Translations under genes and position numbers: made by a program | Part shown: positions 5,746 through 10,458 of the stretch, piece by piece | How the letters are laid out: each line of letters starts with the position of its first letter | Position numbering within the stretch: position 1 is the first letter of the stretch | Notes under the pieces: generated by a model | The model's database searches: none | Told to the model about the DNA's origin: nothing | Seen by the model: only the letters and a program-made list of their open reading frames with translations | From: Brotonthovivens sp045629925 | Lineage (GTDB): Bacteria > Bacillota > Clostridia > Lachnospirales > Lachnospiraceae | Direction of reading: 5' to 3' | Assembly: GCA_045629925.1 (NCBI GenBank) | Contig: JAZQSD010000046.1 | Coordinates: 1-10,458 of the forward strand | Length of the DNA: 10,458 bases

Positions 5746-8700
5746 ATGAAATCAACAACAATCAAACCATTCAAAAAGGTACTGGTTGCCAACCGCGGTG
5801 AAATTGCAATCCGCGTATTTCGTGCCCTTCACGAACTTGGAATCACTTCTGTAAGTATTTATTCCAAACAGGATCGTCTGGCACTCTTCCGTGCAAAAGC
5901 AGATGAATCCTATGAATTAGACCCAGACAAAGGACCTATCGATGCATATCTTGACATCAAGAAGATCATCAAGATCGCTTTGGAAGCTGGTGTAGACGCT
6001 ATCCATCCAGGTTACGGTTTCCTGTCTGAAAACCCAGAATTTGTTGATGCCTGCGAAGCAAACGGCATCACTTTCATCGGTCCATCCGCAGATCTTATGC
6101 GCGCAATGGGCGATAAAATTTCTTCCAAGAAAATGGCTATCGACGCTGAGGTTCCAATCATTCCTGGTGTTGACTATGCCATCAAAGATTTAGAATTAGC
6201 AAAAAAGATTGCCGTTGAAGTAGGTTTTCCAATTATGTTAAAAGCATCCAACGGCGGCGGTGGACGTGGTATGCGTATCGTTAACTGCTTAGAAGATCTT
6301 CCAAAAGAATTCGAAGAAGCTAAGAACGAATCAAAAAAAGCATTCGGTGATGACAAAATCTTCATCGAAAAATATCTCCGCAGTCCAAAGCATATCGAAG
6401 TTCAGGTAATCGGCGATAACTACGGAAACGTAGTTCACCTTTTTGACCGTGACTGTTCCGTACAGCGCCGTCATCAGAAAGTAGTTGAATACGCTCCTGC
6501 ATTCTCCATTCCTGAAGAAACAAGAAAAATCATTTTTGACAGTGCTATCCGCCTGTCCAAAAACGTTGGATACAAAAACGCAGGTACTTTAGAGTTCCTG
6601 GTTGATGCAGACAACCGTCCATACTTTATTGAAATGAATCCTCGTATTCAGGTAGAACACACTGTTACTGAAATGGTTACAGGCATCGACATCGTTCAGT
6701 CCCAGATTCTGGTTGCTGAAGGCTACCCATTAGATTCTGAAGAGATCAATATTCCATCTCAGGAATCTGTTCAGTGCAACGGTTACTCTATCCAGACACG
6801 AGTTACAACAGAAGATCCAGCAAACAACTTCCTTCCTGACACAGGCGAAATCACTGTTTATCGTTCCGGTTCCGGCAACGGTATCCGTCTCGACGGTGGA
6901 AATGCCTACACAGGTGCTGTAATCTCTCCATATTATGACAGCTTACTTGTAAAAGCATGTTCCCACGACCGTACATTTGCCGGCGCAGTTAGAAAATCCA
7001 GCCGCGCAATGCGCGAAATGCGTATTCGTGGTGTTAAGACAAACATCCCATTCCTGATCAATGTATTAAATCATCCAACATTTATCAGCGGTGCATGCTA
7101 TACAACATTTATCGAAGAAACACCAGAACTTTTCGAATTAGAACAGAGCCAGGACCGTGCTACAAAAATCATCGAATTCATCGGTGACAAGATCGTAAAT
7201 ACACACATTCCAGGCGAGAAACCACAGTTCGAAAACCGTGTTCTTCCAAAATATGACAAAGAAGCTCCTGTTTACGGCGCAAGAGATGAATTCTTAAAAC
7301 TCGGTGCTGAAGGATTTATGCAGAAGATCAAAAATGACAAGAAGCTTTACGTTACTGATACAACAATGCGTGACGGCCAGCAGTCTCTGATGGCAACACG
7401 TATGCGAAGCAAAGACCTTTGCGGCGCTGCATGGGCTACAAATGCCTTTATGCAGAATGCCTTTTCCGTAGAAGCATGGGGCGGTGCTACCTATGATACT
7501 GCTTACAGATTCTTAAAAGAATCTCCATGGAAACGTCTCACATTGCTTCGCGAAAGAATGCCAAACACACTGATCCAGATGCTGCTTCGTGCATCCAACG
7601 CGGTTGGATACAGCAACTATCCAGACAATGTGGTAAGAGAATTCATCCGCATCGCAGCAGACAAAGGTGTTGATGTATTCCGTATCTTCGACTCCTTAAA
7701 CTGGGTTGAAAATATGAAAATGCCAATCGAAGAAGCATTAAAAACAGGTAAGATTGTTGAAGGTACTGTTTGCTATACAGGCGACCTTTCCAATCCAAAA
7801 GAAGTAAAATACACATTAGACTACTATCTGAACAAAGCAAAAGAACTGGAAAGTTTAGGCTGCCACTCTCTCGCCATCAAAGATATGGCTGGTCTGTTGA
7901 AACCACTTGCAGCGAAAAAACTTATCACAGCTTTGAAGGAAGAAATCAACATCCCAATTCACTTACATACACACGACTCTACTGGCGCCGGTGTAAGTAC
8001 AGTGCTTATGGCTGCTGAAGCCGGTGTTGACATCGTTGACTTAGCAATCGAGTCCATGGCTTCCCTTACCTCTCAGCCATCCATGAACGCTGTTGTAGAA
8101 GCACTTCGCGGAACAGATCGCGACACAGGCCTTGACTTCGAAGAATTAGATGAATTAAGCCGCTACTATGGACGTATCCGTAAAGTATACGCTTCCTTCG
8201 AATCTGACATGAAAGCGCCAAACGCTGAGATCTACAAATACGAGATTCCTGGCGGTCAGTACTCCAACTTGTTATCTCAGGTTACAAGCATGGGTTCTGC
8301 AGACGACTTTGAATCCATCAAATCCCTTTACAAAGATGCCAATGACTTACTTGGCAACATTGTAAAAGTAACACCAACCTCCAAAGCAGTTGGCGACCTT
8401 GCCATCTTCATGTTCAAGAACGAACTCACAAAAGAAAACATTCTTGAAAAAGGAAAAGGCCTGGCTTACCCAGACTCTGTTGTGTCTTACTTCCAGGGTA
8501 TGATGGGACAGCCTGACGGCGGCTTCCCTGCTGAGCTTCAGAAAATTGTATTAAAAGACATCGAGCCATTGACAGATCGTCCTGGCAAATTCTTGGAACC
8601 AGTAGATTTGGAGGGCATCAAAAAATTCCTTATCGAAAAATATCACTACGAAGACAAATCCGCAGATGATATGGAACAGAAAGCAATCAGCTACGCTCTC

Positions 8701-9207
8701 TATCCAAAAGTATACGAAGATTACTGTGAACACTTCGAAATGTACAACGATGTAACAAGACTTGAATCACACGTATATTTCTACGGTATGAGAAAAGGCG
8801 AAGAAACTTATCTGACTCTTGGCGAAGGTAAAGTTGTTCTGATCAAATATCTTGAAATGAGTGAACCTGACAAGGACGGCGTAAGAATCCTTACATTCGC
8901 AGTAAACGGCTCCTTACGTACAGTTAAGATCCAGGATAAGAGTCTGGAAGTAAAAGCTGACAGAAAACTGAAAGCTGACAAATCCAATCCAGGTCACCTT
9001 GGTTCTTCCATCCCAGGTACAGTTGGTAAAGTTCTTGTTAAAGAAGGCGATGTGGTAACAGAAAACATGCCTCTGATGACAGTCGAAGCAATGAAAATGG
9101 AAACAACTGTTGTTTCTAAAGTTAACGGCAAAGTTGACAAGATTTACGTTGCTGCTGGCGATTCTGTTGCACAGAACGACCTGCTCATCTCTTTTACAAT
9201 TGAGTAA
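5746..9207 (+). CDS. pyc: Pyruvate carboxylase, single-chain biotin enzyme
   Basis: Cytoplasmic enzyme that carboxylates pyruvate to oxaloacetate with ATP and bicarbonate, refilling the TCA/aspartate pool. At 1153 residues it is full length. The biotin carboxylase part (about 9-455) shows KVLVANRGEIAIRVFRA, the ATP-grasp loop KASNGGGGRGM (166-176) and the catalytic segment EMNPRIQVEH (296-305). The carboxyltransferase part (about 533-805) shows TDTTMRDGQQS with metal ligand D543, the carbamylated lysine in IKDMAG (K712) and HLHTHD with H741 and H743. A C-terminal linking/tetramerisation region follows. The biotin carboxyl carrier domain ends the chain with VEAMKMET, biotinyl lysine K1117. The ATG at 5746 has AAGGAG 8 bases upstream. 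Codon use is strongly biased, as in a highly expressed gene. Pyruvate carboxylases of this type are commonly activated by acetyl-CoA, and several Firmicutes enzymes are inhibited by c-di-AMP; neither can be judged here. It is monocistronic. Confidence 0.99.
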   Translation: MKSTTIKPFKKVLVANRGEIAIRVFRALHELGITSVSIYSKQDRLALFRAKADESYELDPDKGPIDAYLDIKKIIKIALEAGVDAIHPGYGFLSENPEFVDACEANGITFIGPSADLMRAMGDKISSKKMAIDAEVPIIPGVDYAIKDLELAKKIAVEVGFPIMLKASNGGGGRGMRIVNCLEDLPKEFEEAKNESKKAFGDDKIFIEKYLRSPKHIEVQVIGDNYGNVVHLFDRDCSVQRRHQKVVEYAPAFSIPEETRKIIFDSAIRLSKNVGYKNAGTLEFLVDADNRPYFIEMNPRIQVEHTVTEMVTGIDIVQSQILVAEGYPLDSEEINIPSQESVQCNGYSIQTRVTTEDPANNFLPDTGEITVYRSGSGNGIRLDGGNAYTGAVISPYYDSLLVKACSHDRTFAGAVRKSSRAMREMRIRGVKTNIPFLINVLNHPTFISGACYTTFIEETPELFELEQSQDRATKIIEFIGDKIVNTHIPGEKPQFENRVLPKYDKEAPVYGARDEFLKLGAEGFMQKIKNDKKLYVTDTTMRDGQQSLMATRMRSKDLCGAAWATNAFMQNAFSVEAWGGATYDTAYRFLKESPWKRLTLLRERMPNTLIQMLLRASNAVGYSNYPDNVVREFIRIAADKGVDVFRIFDSLNWVENMKMPIEEALKTGKIVEGTVCYTGDLSNPKEVKYTLDYYLNKAKELESLGCHSLAIKDMAGLLKPLAAKKLITALKEEINIPIHLHTHDSTGAGVSTVLMAAEAGVDIVDLAIESMASLTSQPSMNAVVEALRGTDRDTGLDFEELDELSRYYGRIRKVYASFESDMKAPNAEIYKYEIPGGQYSNLLSQVTSMGSADDFESIKSLYKDANDLLGNIVKVTPTSKAVGDLAIFMFKNELTKENILEKGKGLAYPDSVVSYFQGMMGQPDGGFPAELQKIVLKDIEPLTDRPGKFLEPVDLEGIKKFLIEKYHYEDKSADDMEQKAISYALYPKVYEDYCEHFEMYNDVTRLESHVYFYGMRKGEETYLTLGEGKVVLIKYLEMSEPDKDGVRILTFAVNGSLRTVKIQDKSLEVKADRKLKADKSNPGHLGSSIPGTVGKVLVKEGDVVTENMPLMTVEAMKMETTVVSKVNGKVDKIYVAAGDSVAQNDLLISFTIE

Positions 9208-9243
9208 AACAAATTATATTATTGCTGTTCATACGCAATGCAT

Positions 9244-9277
9244 AAGAGGATCCACATTCGGATCCTCTTTTATTTTT
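9244..9277 (+). terminator. Intrinsic terminator of pyc
   Basis: A perfect 10-bp stem AAGAGGATCC / GGATCCTCTT (9244-9253, 9260-9269) with the 6-nt loop ACATTC, followed by TTATTTTT. It begins 37 bases after the pyc stop codon and separates pyc from the next gene. Confidence 0.95.
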
Positions 9278-9327
9278 CAGACATACTTTTTTGTACCACA
9301 TCTTTTTCCCCCTGGCATTCCCTCCCC

Positions 9328-9341
9328 TTGACTTTAGTCAA
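9328..9341. repeat. 14-bp inverted repeat on the -35 box of the STAND gene
   Basis: TTGACT-TT-AGTCAA is an exact 6-2-6 inverted repeat whose left arm is the -35 hexamer itself. The position suits a repressor operator. The same 6-2-6 geometry, with different bases, is seen on the tmcAL -35 box. Confidence 0.5.
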
Positions 9342-9356
9342 TCAACGCAATAAAAT
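9328..9356 (+). promoter_or_regulatory. Promoter of the DUF4062-STAND gene
   Basis: TTGACT (9328-9333, 5 of 6) and TAAAAT (9351-9356, 5 of 6) with an exact 17-bp spacer. Transcription would start near 9363, only about 30 bases before the start codon. It lies about 50 bases beyond the pyc terminator, so the gene has its own transcription unit. Confidence 0.8.
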
Positions 9357-9391
9357 TAATCTATCAACAAAGACAAATCAGGAGGCTTCCT

Positions 9392-10458
9392 ATGAACTGG
9401 CAGACCGTTTATATTTTCATAAGTTCAACATTCAACGATATGCACGCCGAACGTGACCACCTTGTAAAGCAGGTTTTTCCTCAGCTTCGTCTTTGGTGTG
9501 CTCAGCGAAAATTAAAACTTGTAGACGTTGATTTAAGATGGGGTGTCAGTGCCGCCGATGCACTAGAAAATAAACGTGTCGTAGAAGTATGCATGAAAAA
9601 CATCGACAAATGTCGCCCATTTTTCCTCTGCTTCATGGGGCAGCGACGTGGATGGGTTCCTGAAGAAAAGGATATCAACCAAGAAACACTTCGCCTTTTC
9701 CCTGAACTTACGAAATATCTTGGAAAAACTTCTGTTACGGAATTGGAAATCTTACATGCTTTAATGCATCCACTGTCAGAAGATTCACTGCCTGTAGATC
9801 ATGCACGCTTTTATTTTCGCAACAAAAGCTATCTGCAACAGATAAAGACAGAGGCACATCGGAACTTGTTCTGTCCAAAAAGAAGTTTCCTCACAAAGGG
9901 TGATTCTGATCTTGAACATTTTAAGAAAGAGGTTTCCCAAAAATATCCAATCGTTGAATATTTTGCATCATGGAATGCCGCAAAGCCATCTCCAGAACTT
10001 TCTGGAGAACTTGCCGTAGGCCGCCTTGAAAACTTCCAGACAAAAAACACGTCCCTCAGTGACGATGTAATCACATGGCTAAAAAGCGAGATTTCTCAGG
10101 CCTTCCCAGACCATACAGAGATCTCTGCCTCATCTGACCCTCTAGACATTGAGTTAGACAGACAGGACACACAGCTCTTTCAGGCTAGTGACGGTTACAT
10201 TCCTCGCCCTGCTGAGGAAAGTGCACTAGTAAGCCTTATTAACGAAAAAGAAAACACTCCTATCCTACTCCTTTCAGATGCAGGATGTGGAAAGACCTCA
10301 CTTTTAGCAACTATTATTAACCAAAACAAAGAACATATCTCTCTTTACTATAGGTTTGTAGGAACCACCCCGGACTCCTTCCGCATGGAAGATCTGGCGT
10401 TATCACTGGGCCAGCAGTGGGTTCGAGACGGACTGCTGTCTGAGTCAGACATCGATCA
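9392..10458 (+). CDS. DUF4062 + NACHT/STAND-type P-loop NTPase, truncated by the window edge
   Basis: The first 355 residues are visible; the frame is open to the last base. The ATG at 9392 has a perfect AGGAGG 6 bases upstream. Residues 6-90 match DUF4062: VYIFISSTFNDMHAERDHL (6-24), VDLRWGVS (46-53) and CRPFFLCFMGQRRGWVP (74-90). VTELEI (115-120) and FYFR (140-143) follow, as in the N-terminal region of eukaryotic TEP1, NWD1 and NPHP3-like proteins. A linker of about 100 residues leads to a P-loop, SDAGCGKTS (295-303), where the first glycine of the usual GxxxxGK[S/T] is S295; the catalytic K301 and T302 are intact. The Walker B, helical and sensor/repeat parts lie outside the window. Such architectures are signal-transduction ATPases (STAND), in which C-terminal repeats often sense a ligand; bacterial relatives include anti-phage bNACHT and Avs proteins. 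A defence role is inference. Codon use is less biased than in pyc. It has its own promoter. Confidence 0.85.
   Translation, partial: MNWQTVYIFISSTFNDMHAERDHLVKQVFPQLRLWCAQRKLKLVDVDLRWGVSAADALENKRVVEVCMKNIDKCRPFFLCFMGQRRGWVPEEKDINQETLRLFPELTKYLGKTSVTELEILHALMHPLSEDSLPVDHARFYFRNKSYLQQIKTEAHRNLFCPKRSFLTKGDSDLEHFKKEVSQKYPIVEYFASWNAAKPSPELSGELAVGRLENFQTKNTSLSDDVITWLKSEISQAFPDHTEISASSDPLDIELDRQDTQLFQASDGYIPRPAEESALVSLINEKENTPILLLSDAGCGKTSLLATIINQNKEHISLYYRFVGTTPDSFRMEDLALSLGQQWVRDGLLSESDID

Noticed and set aside
9244..9269. Perfect GGATCC inverted repeat as an attachment or recombination site
   Set aside because: It is followed by a T-tract right after pyc and is fully explained as an intrinsic terminator.
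9829..10074. Minus-strand frame inside the STAND gene
   Set aside because: Antisense shadow of an uninterrupted, recognisable coding sequence; no ribosome binding site or motif.

Overview
The window looks like chromosomal DNA from an anaerobic Gram-positive bacterium of the class Clostridia, most likely Lachnospiraceae. This is an inference from the AT-rich intergenic DNA with strong AGGAGG-type ribosome binding sites and near-consensus sigma-A promoters, from the four-cysteine L32, and from the tmcAL / ackA / rpmF neighbourhood. No rRNA, tRNA, CRISPR array, insertion sequence or phage gene was seen.

Layout. Positions 1-5319 are read entirely from the minus strand. In transcription order they hold tmcAL (tRNA-Met cytidine acetate ligase), ackA (acetate kinase), rpmF (ribosomal protein L32, only 59 codons), a MATE-family multidrug exporter and a small SAM-dependent methyltransferase. 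The last two form a tight operon. ackA, rpmF and the methyltransferase each end in a good intrinsic terminator. tmcAL, ackA and rpmF each have a recognisable promoter; the MATE promoter is weaker. A 426-bp divergent intergenic region (5320-5745) separates tmcAL from pyc, which is read on the plus strand. pyc encodes full-length biotin-dependent pyruvate carboxylase (1153 aa) and ends at a perfect 10-bp-stem terminator. After it, with its own promoter and ribosome binding site, starts a gene that runs off the right edge. Its visible 355 codons encode a DUF4062 domain followed by a P-loop NTPase of the NACHT/STAND type.

How the genes fit together. AckA makes ATP and acetate from acetyl phosphate, TmcAL spends ATP and acetate to modify the elongator tRNA-Met wobble base, and Pyc replenishes oxaloacetate. 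With L32 this is a housekeeping block of carbon metabolism and translation. The MATE/methyltransferase pair and the terminal STAND gene look like accessory cargo on either side.

The most interesting item is the truncated DUF4062-STAND gene, whose architecture resembles eukaryotic TEP1/NWD1/NPHP3-type proteins and bacterial NACHT/STAND sensors, some of which are anti-phage proteins. An exact 6-2-6 inverted repeat sits on its -35 box. Further candidates are structured leaders of pyc and rpmF, a 19-bp palindrome at the start of the MATE transcription unit, and an operator-like repeat on the tmcAL -35 box.
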